From Limimaricola cinnabarinus (lineage in GTDB: Bacteria > Pseudomonadota > Alphaproteobacteria > Rhodobacterales > Rhodobacteraceae): a stretch of 64,000 nt of DNA. A program made the position numbers and the translations under genes. Below, in pieces: positions 17,472 through 25,889 of this stretch. Numbering within the stretch: position 1 is the first letter of the stretch; each line of letters opens with the position of its first letter. The notes below the pieces were generated by a model, which was given only the letters and a program-made list of their open reading frames with translations, did no database searches and was not told the origin of the DNA. Where the stretch lies: assembly GCF_002723615.1 (NCBI RefSeq), contig NZ_KZ304957.1, positions 62,001 through 126,000 on the forward strand, in the 5' to 3' direction.

Positions 17472-18203
17472 ATGGTCCGCCCCATGGCATCAAAAGTCCG
17501 GCTGTTTGTAGATCACCCCCTGGCCGAAGGGCAAACCGTTCCGCTCGAGGCGGCGCAGGCGCATTACCTTTCGGGCGTGATGCGGCTGCCCGCGGGCAGC
17601 GTCATCTCCGTCTTCGACGGGCAATCGGGCGAGTTCGACGCGACCGTGGCGCAGGCCAACAAGCGCGGCGGCACGCTGGAGATCGGCGCGAGGACGCGGC
17701 CCTTGCAGCCGCCGCCCGACCTGTGGTTGTGCTTTGCGCCGATCAAGAAGGCGCGCACCGACTTCATCGTCGAGAAGGCCGCCGAGATGGGCGCGGCGCG
17801 GATCGTGCCCGTGCTGACCGAGTTCACCAATTCCGAGCGGGTGCGGGTGGACCGGTTGCAGGCCCATGCCGTCGAGGCGGCCGAGCAATGCGGCGGCACT
17901 TATGTGCCTGAAGTGGCCGAGCCGGTGAAGCTGGCCAAGCTCCTGGAGGGCTGGCCCGAAGAGCGCCGGCTGATGTTCTGCGACGAGACGCTGGTGGGCG
18001 AAAGCGGCCGGCTGCCCGAGGCGCCGGGGCCATGGGCGGTGCTGATCGGGCCGGAGGGCGGGTTTTCGGAAAAGGAGCGCATGCGGCTGCGCGGGCTGGA
18101 GCAGGCGCATCCCGTCAGCCTCGGCCCGCGCATCCTGCGCGCCGACACGGCGGCGGTCGCGGCGCTGACGCTGTGGCAGGTCACGCTGGGGGATTGGCGA
18201 TGA
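17472..18203 (+). CDS. rsmE: 16S rRNA (uracil1498-N3)-methyltransferase
   Basis: SPOUT-fold methyltransferase that methylates U1498 of 16S rRNA using SAM. The 243 residues include RLFVDHPLAEGQ, LPAGSVISVFDGQSGEFDA in the PUA-like N-domain, KKARTDFIVEKAAEMGAARIVPVLTEF, and the C-terminal knot with LIGPEGGFSEKE and LGPRILRADTAAVAAL. The first ATG (17472) touches the ubiA ATG to form CATATG; the ATG at 17484 (MASKVRLF) is an equally likely start and better matches the usual N-terminus. No clear Shine-Dalgarno precedes either. Confidence 0.95.
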   Translation: MVRPMASKVRLFVDHPLAEGQTVPLEAAQAHYLSGVMRLPAGSVISVFDGQSGEFDATVAQANKRGGTLEIGARTRPLQPPPDLWLCFAPIKKARTDFIVEKAAEMGAARIVPVLTEFTNSERVRVDRLQAHAVEAAEQCGGTYVPEVAEPVKLAKLLEGWPEERRLMFCDETLVGESGRLPEAPGPWAVLIGPEGGFSEKERMRLRGLEQAHPVSLGPRILRADTAAVAALTLWQVTLGDWR

Positions 18204-18233
18204 GCGGTGCGGCAGGGCGCGGGGCGGCCGCCC

Positions 18234-18749
18234 ATGGCTGAGCTGCTGCGCCCGGAGGCGCGCGCGGCGCTGTGGCGCGGGCGCGAGGTGATCGCCGGGA
18301 TCGGCGTGGCCGCGCTCGGGCTGTGGTGGGGGCTTTCCGCCTTCGGCATCCTGCAATGGCTGGGCTGGGGGCTCGTCGCGCTGGGTGCGGCGCTGGTGGC
18401 GGGCGGCGTGCAGCGCTGGCGCTTCCGGCAGGAGGGGCAGGGGCCGGGCATCCTCAAGATCGACGAGGGGCGCGTGGCCTATATGGGGCCGCTGACCGGC
18501 GGCACGGTCGATCTCGACGCGGTGCGCAGGCTCCGGCTCGACCGGCGCGCCCGGCCCGCGCATTGGCTTCTGGAGACCGGCGACGAGGTGCTGGCGATCC
18601 CGGTGACCGCCGAAGGGGCGGAGGCGCTGTTCGATGCCTTCGCGGCGCTGCCGGGGCTCAGGCGGGGCCGGATGATCGAGCTTCTGAACAGCGGGGCGGG
18701 GGATGTCGTCACCGTCTGGAGCCGGCCTGCGCGGCTCAGCCTCGTCTAG
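18234..18749 (+). CDS. Hypothetical membrane protein
   Basis: A 171-residue protein from the ATG at 18234 (MAELLRPEARAALW). It has two closely spaced membrane segments in the first 60 residues (GIGVAALGLWWGLS and LGWGLVALGAALVAGG) and then a soluble domain with alternating hydrophobic strands (GILKIDEGRVAYMGP, TGDEVLAIPVTAEGAEALFDAF), resembling bacterial PH-like membrane proteins. I cannot name the family with certainty. It starts 30 bases after rsmE on the same strand, so is likely co-transcribed. A GTG at 18207 would add nine residues. Confidence 0.75.
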   Translation: MAELLRPEARAALWRGREVIAGIGVAALGLWWGLSAFGILQWLGWGLVALGAALVAGGVQRWRFRQEGQGPGILKIDEGRVAYMGPLTGGTVDLDAVRRLRLDRRARPAHWLLETGDEVLAIPVTAEGAEALFDAFAALPGLRRGRMIELLNSGAGDVVTVWSRPARLSLV

Positions 18750-18863
18750 ACCGCCCCCTGCATTCGCGCAGAGGCTCTGCGCACAACCGCGCGAGGCCTC
18801 CATTGACTTATGCCCCCATGCGCGACACCTGTAACCCCGCCTTGCACGATAGGAGCCACGCCC

Positions 18864-20234
18864 ATGTCCATTCCTCAATCCGGCGGCGGACCGATCGAGC
18901 ATCATTCCCAGCTGGCCGAATATCTCGCGAAGGGCTGCAAGCCCGAGGCCGATTGGCGCATCGGCACCGAGCATGAGAAGTTCGGCTATTGCCGCGACAG
19001 CCACAAGCCGCTGCCTTATGAGGGGCCGCGCTCGATCCGCGCCATGCTCGAAGGGCTGCGCGACCGCTTCGGCTGGAGCCCGGTCGAGGAGCAGGGCAAG
19101 CTGATCGGGCTGGAGCGCGAGGGCGCGAACATCTCGCTGGAGCCGGGCGGGCAGTTCGAGCTGTCGGGCGCGCCTCTGGAGACGATCCACCAGACCTGCG
19201 ACGAAGTGAACCAGCACCTGGCCGAGGTGAAGCAGGTCGCCGACGAGATCGGCGTCGGCTTCATCGGGCTCGGCGCCGCGCCGGAATGGTCGGAAAAGCA
19301 GATGCCGATGATGCCCAAGGGGCGCTACCGGCTGATGACCGACTACATGGACCGGGTCGGCACGCATGGAAAGCAGATGATGTACCGCACCTGCACGGTG
19401 CAGGTGAATCTCGACTTCTCCTCCGAGGCCGACATGGTCAAGAAGCTGCGCGTCGCGCTGGCGCTGCAGCCCGTGGCCACCGCGCTCTTTGCCAATTCGC
19501 CCTTTTTCGACGGCAAGCCGACCGGCCTGAAATCGTGGCGCAGCCGGATCTGGCGCGGCCTCGACGATTCGCGCACCGGCATGCTGCCCTTCGCCTTCGA
19601 GGAGGGGATGGGCTTCGAGCGCTATGTCGAGTGGGTGCTCGATGTGCCGATGTATTTCGTCTACCGCGACGGCAAGTACATCGACGCGCTGGGCCAGTCC
19701 TTCCGCGATTTCCTCAAGGGCGAGCTGCCGGCGCTGCCGGGCGAGAAGCCGACCCTGTCGGACTGGGCCGATCACCTGACCACGGTGTTTCCCGAGGCGC
19801 GGGTCAAGAAGTTCATCGAGATGCGCGGCGCCGATGGCGGCCCGTGGCGCAGGCTTTGCGCGCTGCCCGCCTTCTGGGTCGGGCTGACCTATGACCAGGG
19901 CGCGCTCGACGCGGCATGGGACATGGTCAAGGGCTGGGACGCCGAGACGCGCGAGGCCTTGCGCGTCGCCGCCGCCGAGGACGGGCTGCAGGCGCGGGTG
20001 GGCGACATCTCCATGCACGAGCTGGCGCGGCAGGCGGTCGGGATCGCCGAGGCCGGTCTGAAGGCGCGCGCGCGGCCCGGTGCGGGCGGGCTGGTGCCCG
20101 ACGAGACGCATTTCCTCAACGCGCTGAAGGAAAGCGTCGAGAGCGGGCGCACCCCCGCCGACGAGCTGCTTTCGGCCCATAAGGGCGAGTGGGGCGGCGA
20201 TCTGGGCCGGATCTACGCCGCGCATTCCTACTGA
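18864..20234 (+). CDS. gshA: Glutamate-cysteine ligase (plant-like type)
   Basis: First step of glutathione synthesis: ATP-dependent joining of glutamate and cysteine. The 456 residues match the alphaproteobacterial/plant class of GCS enzymes, with DWRIGTEHEKFGY near the N-terminus, ISLEPGGQFELSGAP, MMYRTCTVQVNLDF and ADGGPWRRLCALPAFWVGL. The ATG at 18864 is chosen because TAGGAGCC lies upstream and the protein begins MSIPQSGGGPIE. About 110 bases separate it from the preceding membrane gene, containing a TTGACT that could be part of a promoter, though no good -10 follows. Confidence 0.95.
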   Translation: MSIPQSGGGPIEHHSQLAEYLAKGCKPEADWRIGTEHEKFGYCRDSHKPLPYEGPRSIRAMLEGLRDRFGWSPVEEQGKLIGLEREGANISLEPGGQFELSGAPLETIHQTCDEVNQHLAEVKQVADEIGVGFIGLGAAPEWSEKQMPMMPKGRYRLMTDYMDRVGTHGKQMMYRTCTVQVNLDFSSEADMVKKLRVALALQPVATALFANSPFFDGKPTGLKSWRSRIWRGLDDSRTGMLPFAFEEGMGFERYVEWVLDVPMYFVYRDGKYIDALGQSFRDFLKGELPALPGEKPTLSDWADHLTTVFPEARVKKFIEMRGADGGPWRRLCALPAFWVGLTYDQGALDAAWDMVKGWDAETREALRVAAAEDGLQARVGDISMHELARQAVGIAEAGLKARARPGAGGLVPDETHFLNALKESVESGRTPADELLSAHKGEWGGDLGRIYAAHSY

Positions 20235-20254
20235 GCGGCGGCCCCTTGCGGGGG

Positions 20255-20566
20255 TCAGCTCAGCGCGGGAAAGCCATGCGCCTTGCTGCGCCGCTCCAGC
20301 GACTGGCGCCGCGCAAGCGCGGCGTTGTGCCGCCGGACCATCGCCGGAAGCCGCGGCAGGTCGATCAGCAGCCACAGCGCCGTCACCAGCAGCCCGACCA
20401 GCGTGACCGCCAGCATCAGCATCATCGTCGCGCTGCCGCGTCGGCCCATGTAGAAGCGATGCGCCCCGAAGGGGCCGAGAAACACCGCCAGCAGCATGGC
20501 CGTGGAGAGCGTCTTGTGCCCCTGCGGTGCCGCGCCTTCGCTGTCATCCCGTGAAAAATCGGACAT
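20255..20566 (-). CDS. TM2 domain-containing protein
   Basis: A 103-residue protein with a TM2 domain: two helices (TAMLLAVFLGPFGAHRFYMGR and MMLMLAVTLVGLLVTALWLLIDLP) joined by the short HRFYMGR turn, and a basic C-terminal tail. The function of the domain in bacteria is unknown. It converges on gshA, with a short GC-rich hairpin-like sequence (GGCCCC...GGGGGTC) between the stops. Confidence 0.88.
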   Translation of the reverse strand: MSDFSRDDSEGAAPQGHKTLSTAMLLAVFLGPFGAHRFYMGRRGSATMMLMLAVTLVGLLVTALWLLIDLPRLPAMVRRHNAALARRQSLERRSKAHGFPALS

Positions 20567-20668
20567 CGTCGCTCAACCTGAAATACCGCTCGGCCCGCCC
20601 CGAAAGGCGCGACATGATGTAGCATCCCCCCTCCTTCAGGGTAATGCAATGGGCCGGGGGTCTGGGGC

Positions 20669-21274
20669 CTATTTCGCGCCGATCTTCGGCTCCGTCCCGG
20701 CGCGCAGCCGCAGGATGTTGGCGGCGTGGCGGGCATAGAGGATGAGCGCCAGCACCAGGCTCAGGATCACGATCCGCCCGTCGCCCAGGAGAAGCGACCA
20801 CAGCGGCGCGAGACCGGCGGCGAGCAATGCCGCGAGCGAGGAGTAGCGAAAGGCGAAGGCCGCGGCGAGCCACGTGGCGCAGGCGGCGAGCCCCACGGGC
20901 CAGCTCAGCGCGATCAGCAGGCCGAGATTGGTGGCCACCCCCTTGCCGCCGCGAAACCTCAGCCAGACCGGGTAGCAATGGCCCGCGAAGGCCGCGGCCC
21001 CCGCGATCTGTGCCGCGTCCTCGGCGGCAAAGATCCGCGCGAGGATCACCGCGGCGATCGCCTTGCCCGCATCGAGAAGCAGCGTCGCGATGGCCGCCGG
21101 TTTCGAGCCGGTGCGCAGCACGTTGGTCGCGCCGATATTGCCCGAGCCGATGGCGCGCACGTCGCCCAGCCCCATGGCCTTGGTGATCAGGATGCCGAAG
21201 GGGATGGAGCCCAGAAGGTAGCCGATCACCGCCCAGAGGATCAGAAGGGTGGTCGGGCTTTCCATCAATGGCAT
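20669..21274 (-). CDS. plsY: Glycerol-3-phosphate acyltransferase PlsY
   Basis: Membrane acyltransferase using acyl-phosphate to acylate glycerol-3-phosphate, the first step of phosphatidate synthesis. The 201 residues show multiple helices and the three PlsY motifs: YLLGSIPFG, the glycine-rich GSGNIGATNVLRTGSK, and HCYPVWLRFRGGKGVAT. The start shares a base with the pyrC-like stop (TGATG), placing plsY at the end of a pyrB-pyrC'-plsY unit. Confidence 0.96.
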   Translation of the reverse strand: MPLMESPTTLLILWAVIGYLLGSIPFGILITKAMGLGDVRAIGSGNIGATNVLRTGSKPAAIATLLLDAGKAIAAVILARIFAAEDAAQIAGAAAFAGHCYPVWLRFRGGKGVATNLGLLIALSWPVGLAACATWLAAAFAFRYSSLAALLAAGLAPLWSLLLGDGRIVILSLVLALILYARHAANILRLRAGTEPKIGAK

Positions 21275-22548
21275 CAGCGGCTCTCCGTCACGCTTCGACC
21301 TGCAACCCAGGTCCCGAGGACCTTGCCCTCCAGCCGCGCCCCGTCAAAGGGGGTGTTGCGCGATTTCGAGCGGAGTGTGGCGCGATCGAGCACGAAGGGG
21401 GCGTCGGGGTCGAACCACACCAGATCGGCGGGCGCGCCCTTGGCGAGCCGCCCCGTCTCCAGCCCCAGCCGCTTCGACGGGTTGAGCGACAGCGCCCGGA
21501 ACAGGCCGGGCAGGTCGATCACCCCGCCATGCACCAGCCGCATCGAGGCGGGCAGCAAGGTCTCGAGACCCACCGCCCCCGAGGCCGCCTCCTCGAAGGG
21601 CAGGCGCTTGCTCTCCTCGTCCTGCGGGGTGTGCATGGAGCAGAGGATGTCGATCAGCCCCGAGGCCAGCGCCTCGCCCACCGCCTGCCGGTCCTCCTCG
21701 GCGCGCAGGGGGGGCTTCAGCTTGAAGAAGCTGCGGTAATCGGCGACGTCGAGTTCGTTCAGCGTCAGGTGATGCACCGAGACGCCCGCCGTGATGTCGA
21801 GCCCGTTGCGCTTGGCCCGCTCCAGCGCCGGAAGGGCGCGGGCGGTGGTGATCTGGTCGGCGTGGTAGCGCGCGCCGGTCATCTCGATGAGCGCGATGTC
21901 GCGGTCGAGCGCCATGCGCTCGGCCATGGGCGAGACGCCGGGCAGCCCGCGCAGCGAGGCGAACTTGCCCGAGGTGACGACCGCGCCGCTTGAGAGCCCC
22001 GGCTCCTGCACATGCGCCATGACCAGCGCATCGAGCGAACGGGCATAGGCCAGCGCGCGGGAGAAGACCTTGGTGTCGGTGACGACCCGGTCGCAATCGG
22101 TGAAGGCGACCGCGCCCGCATCCCTCAGGAAGCCGATCTCGGTCATCTCGCGCCCGTCGCGGCCCTTGGTCAGCGCCGCCATCGGCAGCACCCGCACCGG
22201 GCTGTCCTCGCGCGCGCGGCGCACCACGAATTCGAGCGTCTCGGGCGTGTCGATCGCCGGGCTGGTGTCGGGGCGGGTGACGATGGTGGTGACCCCGCCC
22301 GCCGCCGCCGCCCGGCCCGCCGAGGCGAAGCTCTCCTTGTGCCGCTCGCCCGGTTCGGAGACCTTGACCCCGAGATCGACGATGCCCGGCGCGAGGCAAT
22401 GGCCACGGCAGTCGATCACCTCGGCCGCCTGCGGCAGGTCGCCGGTTTCGATCACGCCGGCGATGCGGCCATCCTCGACCAGCAGCGCGCCGTGCGTCTC
22501 GCCGCGCTCGGGGTCGATCAGCCGGGCATTGGTGAAAAGGGTGCTCAT
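21274..22548 (-). CDS. pyrC: Dihydroorotase homologue (PyrC'/PyrX type, probably catalytically inactive)
   Basis: A 424-residue amidohydrolase of the dihydroorotase family, translationally coupled to pyrB (ATGA). Active dihydroorotases carry a metal-binding HxH after PGxxD; here the same place reads [15 protein letters not shown], without those histidines. The loop that should hold the catalytic Asp (DHAPH in active enzymes) reads [16 protein letters not shown] is replaced by TRPDTSP. This pattern fits the inactive DHOase-like partner (PyrC' or PyrX) that forms a complex with PyrB in Pseudomonas and relatives. A functional dihydroorotase should then be encoded elsewhere. Databases often label such genes pyrC. 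Confidence 0.9.
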   Translation of the reverse strand: MSTLFTNARLIDPERGETHGALLVEDGRIAGVIETGDLPQAAEVIDCRGHCLAPGIVDLGVKVSEPGERHKESFASAGRAAAAGGVTTIVTRPDTSPAIDTPETLEFVVRRAREDSPVRVLPMAALTKGRDGREMTEIGFLRDAGAVAFTDCDRVVTDTKVFSRALAYARSLDALVMAHVQEPGLSSGAVVTSGKFASLRGLPGVSPMAERMALDRDIALIEMTGARYHADQITTARALPALERAKRNGLDITAGVSVHHLTLNELDVADYRSFFKLKPPLRAEEDRQAVGEALASGLIDILCSMHTPQDEESKRLPFEEAASGAVGLETLLPASMRLVHGGVIDLPGLFRALSLNPSKRLGLETGRLAKGAPADLVWFDPDAPFVLDRATLRSKSRNTPFDGARLEGKVLGTWVAGRSVTESR

Positions 22549-23501
22549 GCCATCACTCCGGTCTCGTCTCGGCCCATGCGCGCGTTGCGCGCCAGAAGAT
22601 CCATCGCCGCCATGCGCACCGCGACGCCCATCTCGACTTGCTCCTGGATCACGCTTCGATTGATGTCGTCGGCGATGGTGCCGTCGATCTCGACGCCGCG
22701 ATTCATCGGCCCCGGATGCATCACGATGGCGGCCGGCCTGGCGTGTGACAGCTTCGCGGCGTCGAGCCCGTAGCGGTGGAAATACTCGCGCTCCGACGGG
22801 ATGAAGCCGCCATCCATGCGCTCCTTCTGAAGGCGCAGCATCATCACCACGTCGACATCGCGCAGCCCCTCTTCCATGTCGTCGAACAGCTCGACCCCGA
22901 ACTCGGCCACGCCCGAAGGCATCAGCGTCGGCGGCGCGATCAGGCGGATGCGGTTCTCCATCTTGCCCAGCAGCATGATGTTGGAGCGCGCCACCCGGCT
23001 ATGGGCGATGTCGCCGCAGATCGCGATGGAAAGGCGGTGCAGCCGCCCCTTGGCGCGGCGGATGGTCAGACCGTCCAAGAGCGCCTGCGTCGGGTGCTCG
23101 TGCCGCCCGTCGCCCGCGTTGAGCACCGCGCAGTTGACCTTCTGCGCCAGCAGGTCGACCGCGCCGGAATTGGGGTGGCGCACCACCAGCAGGTCGGGGC
23201 GCATGGCGTTGAGCGTCAGCGCCGTGTCGATCAGCGTCTCGCCCTTCTTCACCGAGGAGGCCTGCATCGCCATGTTCATCACGTCGGCCCCGAGCCGCTT
23301 GCCCGCGATCTCGAAGCTGGCCTGCGTGCGGGTCGAGTTCTCGAAGAACATGTTGATCTGGGTCAGCCCGGCGAGCACGTCGCGCGGGGCGCGGCCCTGC
23401 CGGTTGAGTTCGGCATAGCGGTCGGCGGTGTCGAGAAGCTCGGTGATCTCCGTGGGGTGCAGGGGCTCGATCCCAAGCAGGTGGCGGGCGCGGAAGGTCA
23501 T
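22545..23501 (-). CDS. pyrB: Aspartate carbamoyltransferase catalytic subunit
   Basis: Second step of pyrimidine synthesis: carbamoyl phosphate plus aspartate. The 318 residues from the ATG at 23501 ([12 protein letters not shown]) contain [13 protein letters not shown] (carbamoyl-phosphate loop), the [16 protein letters not shown] loop, [14 protein letters not shown], and [12 protein letters not shown] near the end. The longer upstream frame to 23630 has no family match. It overlaps the pyrC-like gene by ATGA and is divergent from the ion-channel gene across about 150 bases. Confidence 0.97.
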   Translation of the reverse strand: MTFRARHLLGIEPLHPTEITELLDTADRYAELNRQGRAPRDVLAGLTQINMFFENSTRTQASFEIAGKRLGADVMNMAMQASSVKKGETLIDTALTLNAMRPDLLVVRHPNSGAVDLLAQKVNCAVLNAGDGRHEHPTQALLDGLTIRRAKGRLHRLSIAICGDIAHSRVARSNIMLLGKMENRIRLIAPPTLMPSGVAEFGVELFDDMEEGLRDVDVVMMLRLQKERMDGGFIPSEREYFHRYGLDAAKLSHARPAAIVMHPGPMNRGVEIDGTIADDINRSVIQEQVEMGVAVRMAAMDLLARNARMGRDETGVMA

Positions 23502-23653
23502 GGGCAAGGCTCCGGGATGCTGCGCGGGCCTTATAGGACCGGGGCGGGCGCGGCGTAAAGCGGGGCGGGGCAGGCGCGGTCTTCGGATCGACAGCGCGGC
23601 GGGCGCGTGCAAGATGAGCGCCGCGCGCAACGCCGCCGCGCGAGGGAGGATGA

Positions 23654-24427
23654 ATGCCGGGCCGCCACAAGAAGACCTTGCGAGAGCTCTACGAGGGCGA
23701 AACCCCGCGCGCGCACCGCTTTCGCTACTGGCTTCTGGGCTTCGATCTGGTGGCGATCCTCTTCGTCGTCGTCACCTCCTTCACCGCCTATGGCCCCTGG
23801 GTGCAGGTGGTCGACATCGCCTTCGGGGTGGTGATCATCGCCGATCTGGCGGCCCGGGTCTGGCTCGCGCCGCGCCCGTGGCGCTTTATGGTCTATCCCA
23901 CGACGCTGGCCGATCTGGTCAGCGCGATCTCCTTCTTCGCGCCGCTGGCGGGCGAGGGCTTCGCCTTCCTGCGGGTGGTGCGGATGCTGCGGCTCTTGCA
24001 CATGTACCAGATGCGCGCCCGGCTGCGGCAGGATTTCCGCTTCTTTCGCGAAAGCGAGCAGGCGCTGGTCGCGGCGACCAATCTGGGCGTGTTCATCTTC
24101 ATCATGTCGGGCGTCGTCTTCGCCACCCAGCACCGCAGCAGCGCCGATATCGACAACTACGCCGACGCGCTCTACTTCACCGTGACGGCGCTGACGACGA
24201 CGGGCTTCGGCGACATCACCCTGCAGGGCACCGGCGGGCGGATGATCTCGATCGCCATCATGATCTGCGGCGTCACGCTGTTCTTGCGGCTGGCGCAGGT
24301 GCTGTTCCGCCCGCTCAAGGTGCGCGAGCCCTGCCAGACCTGCGGGCTGACACTGCATGACGCGGATGCGGTGCATTGCAAGCATTGCGGCACCAACATC
24401 CATATCGAGACCGAGGGCGAGCTTTAG
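23654..24427 (+). CDS. Voltage-gated-type ion channel with C-terminal zinc ribbon
   Basis: A 257-residue six-helix channel of the voltage-gated ion channel superfamily. The S4-like segment [20 protein letters not shown] (about 105-124) carries regularly spaced arginines. The pore helix and filter are [14 protein letters not shown] (TTTGFGD at 181-187), close to the K+ filter TVGYGD. After S6 the protein ends in two CxxC pairs (Cys227/230 and Cys242/245; EPCQTCGL and HCKHCGT), a zinc ribbon that could act as a cytoplasmic sensor or assembly domain. The zinc ribbon fused to a channel is uncommon. It is divergent from pyrB and converges on the YigZ gene. Confidence 0.85.
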   Translation: MPGRHKKTLRELYEGETPRAHRFRYWLLGFDLVAILFVVVTSFTAYGPWVQVVDIAFGVVIIADLAARVWLAPRPWRFMVYPTTLADLVSAISFFAPLAGEGFAFLRVVRMLRLLHMYQMRARLRQDFRFFRESEQALVAATNLGVFIFIMSGVVFATQHRSSADIDNYADALYFTVTALTTTGFGDITLQGTGGRMISIAIMICGVTLFLRLAQVLFRPLKVREPCQTCGLTLHDADAVHCKHCGTNIHIETEGEL

Positions 24428-24436
24428 GGCGAGGCC

Positions 24437-24796
24437 CTAGCCGGTGGGTCCGGCTTGCGCGAGATAGATCCGCACCGCCTCCTGCACATGGCGGAAGCGG
24501 TCCCCGCCCAGATGCTTGCCGCCATACCAGCGGGTCACCACGATGATGTGGTCGTGCAGCGCCTCGCGCTCCAGCATGCGCAGGATCACCATGCCCGCGC
24601 CGCTTTCGCCGTCATCGCCCTTGAGCGGCGCTTGGGCGGTCAGCAGGCCCCAGCTGTTATGCGTGGCCTTGGCGAATTTCTTGCGACGTTGCAGCTCCTT
24701 GAGAAAGGCCCGGGCCTCGGCCTCCGAGCGGCAGGGCCCGCCCGAGACCGCGTATTTCGAGCCGCGGTCGCTGATGATGTTCTCGAACACATGCAT
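24437..24796 (-). CDS. YigZ family (IMPACT N-domain) protein
   Basis: A 119-residue protein of the UPF0029/IMPACT N-terminal fold. It contains ISDRGSKYAVSGGPCRSEAEA, KKFAKATHNSWG, the conserved GDDGESGAGMVIL and VVTRWYGGKHLGGDRF. The acidic-glycine motif and RWYGG are the hallmark of the YigZ family, whose role is unknown. It is shorter than E. coli YigZ (about 200 residues) because it lacks the C-terminal ferredoxin-like domain. Confidence 0.88.
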   Translation of the reverse strand: MHVFENIISDRGSKYAVSGGPCRSEAEARAFLKELQRRKKFAKATHNSWGLLTAQAPLKGDDGESGAGMVILRMLEREALHDHIIVVTRWYGGKHLGGDRFRHVQEAVRIYLAQAGPTG

Positions 24797-24842
24797 GGGG
24801 TCGGCCTAGACCGCCGCCGCCCATGGATGCAAGCGCGGCGGC

Positions 24843-25790
24843 TCAGCGGCGCGGGGCCGCCGCGCGGCGCAGCCGGTCGTTGATCGCCCGGCCCAGACCG
24901 TGATCGGGGATCGGCGCCACCGCGATCCGCTCGGCGCCCAACGCGTCGAGCCGGTGCAGGCAGTCGAAGAGATTGGCCGCCGCCTCCACCAGATCGCCCG
25001 AGCGCGACAGGTTCATCTCCGCCCCCAGCGGCCCGAAGCCGAGATAGGTCTCGCCCGGCTCGGTCTCGGTGGCGTCGAGCCGCACCGTCCCCTTGGGCGC
25101 GTAATGCGACGACAGCTGCCCCGGCGCGCTGGGCGCGGTGGCGGGGGTGACGGGGGGCGGGGCGAGCGGCACGCCGAGGCAGGCCTCGATCGCCTCCGCC
25201 GGAAGACCGCCCGCGCGCAGAAGCGCCGGGGTCACGCCGGTGCAGTCGAGGATCGTCGATTCCAGCCCGACGCCGCAGGGCCCGCCATCGAGCACCGCCT
25301 CGATCCGGCCCGCCAGACCGGCGAGCACGTGGTTCGCCGTGGTCGGGCTCACCCGGCCAGAGGGGTTGGCCGATGGCGCGGCCACGGGGCGCGCCGTCTC
25401 GCGCAACAGCGCCTGCGCCAGCGGATGATCGGGCACCCGCACGGCCAGCGTGTCGAGCCCCGCCGTCACCAGCTTCGAGATCCCCGCATAGGGCCGGATC
25501 GGCAGCACCAGCGTCAGCGCGCCGGGCCAGAAGGCCGCGGCGAGGCGGCGCGCGGTGTCGTCCATCACGCAAAGCGCCTCGACCGCCTCGGCATCGGGCA
25601 GATGCACGATCAGCGGGTTGAAGCTGGGCCGCCCCTTGGCCTCGTATATCCGCGCCACGGCCTCGTCGTCGGAGGCATCGGCGCCGAGGCCGTAGACCGT
25701 CTCGGTCGGAAACGACACGAGCCCGCCCCGGCGCAGCATTTCGGCGGCGCGCTTGAGGCCGGTCTCGTCTGGGTCGAGGTGTCGGGTCAT
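24843..25790 (-). CDS. L-threonylcarbamoyladenylate synthase (Sua5 type)
   Basis: Makes threonylcarbamoyl-AMP for the universal t6A modification of tRNA at position 37. The 315 residues contain the YrdC domain (SFPTETVYGLGADA, KGRPSFNPLIVHL, PSANPSGRVSPTTANHV, LESTILDCTG) and a C-terminal Sua5 domain from about residue 215 (PGQLSSHYAPKGTV), so it is the long Sua5 form rather than short TsaC. The ATG at 25790 is chosen from the YrdC N-terminus; a far longer frame runs into the opposite-strand gene. Divergent from the acyl-CoA dehydrogenase gene across 99 bases. Confidence 0.94.
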   Translation of the reverse strand: MTRHLDPDETGLKRAAEMLRRGGLVSFPTETVYGLGADASDDEAVARIYEAKGRPSFNPLIVHLPDAEAVEALCVMDDTARRLAAAFWPGALTLVLPIRPYAGISKLVTAGLDTLAVRVPDHPLAQALLRETARPVAAPSANPSGRVSPTTANHVLAGLAGRIEAVLDGGPCGVGLESTILDCTGVTPALLRAGGLPAEAIEACLGVPLAPPPVTPATAPSAPGQLSSHYAPKGTVRLDATETEPGETYLGFGPLGAEMNLSRSGDLVEAAANLFDCLHRLDALGAERIAVAPIPDHGLGRAINDRLRRAAAPRR

Positions 25791-25889
25791 GACGTGGCGT
25801 CCGGGTTGCGGGGTCGGGGGGCGACGTATCAGGCTGCTGCAGCGATGGCGACCGGTTCCCGGCATGCCACGCGATGGAGGAGACCCGCA

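Noticed and set aside
17490-20375. 961-residue open frame on the minus strand across rsmE and gshA
   Set aside because: It lies opposite two well-supported genes (SPOUT and GCS motifs intact) and shows no domain.
20544-20630. Possible 23-residue leader peptide (MSRLSGRAERYF...) ahead of the TM2 gene, with AAGGAGGGGGG nearby
   Set aside because: The strong Shine-Dalgarno points to an ATG in another frame, and neither short frame has supporting features; kept only as a note.
24900-25889. In-frame upstream extension of the acyl-CoA dehydrogenase gene (about 330 residues)
   Set aside because: It lies opposite Sua5 and has no homology-like sequence; the ATG at 25890 has a strong Shine-Dalgarno.
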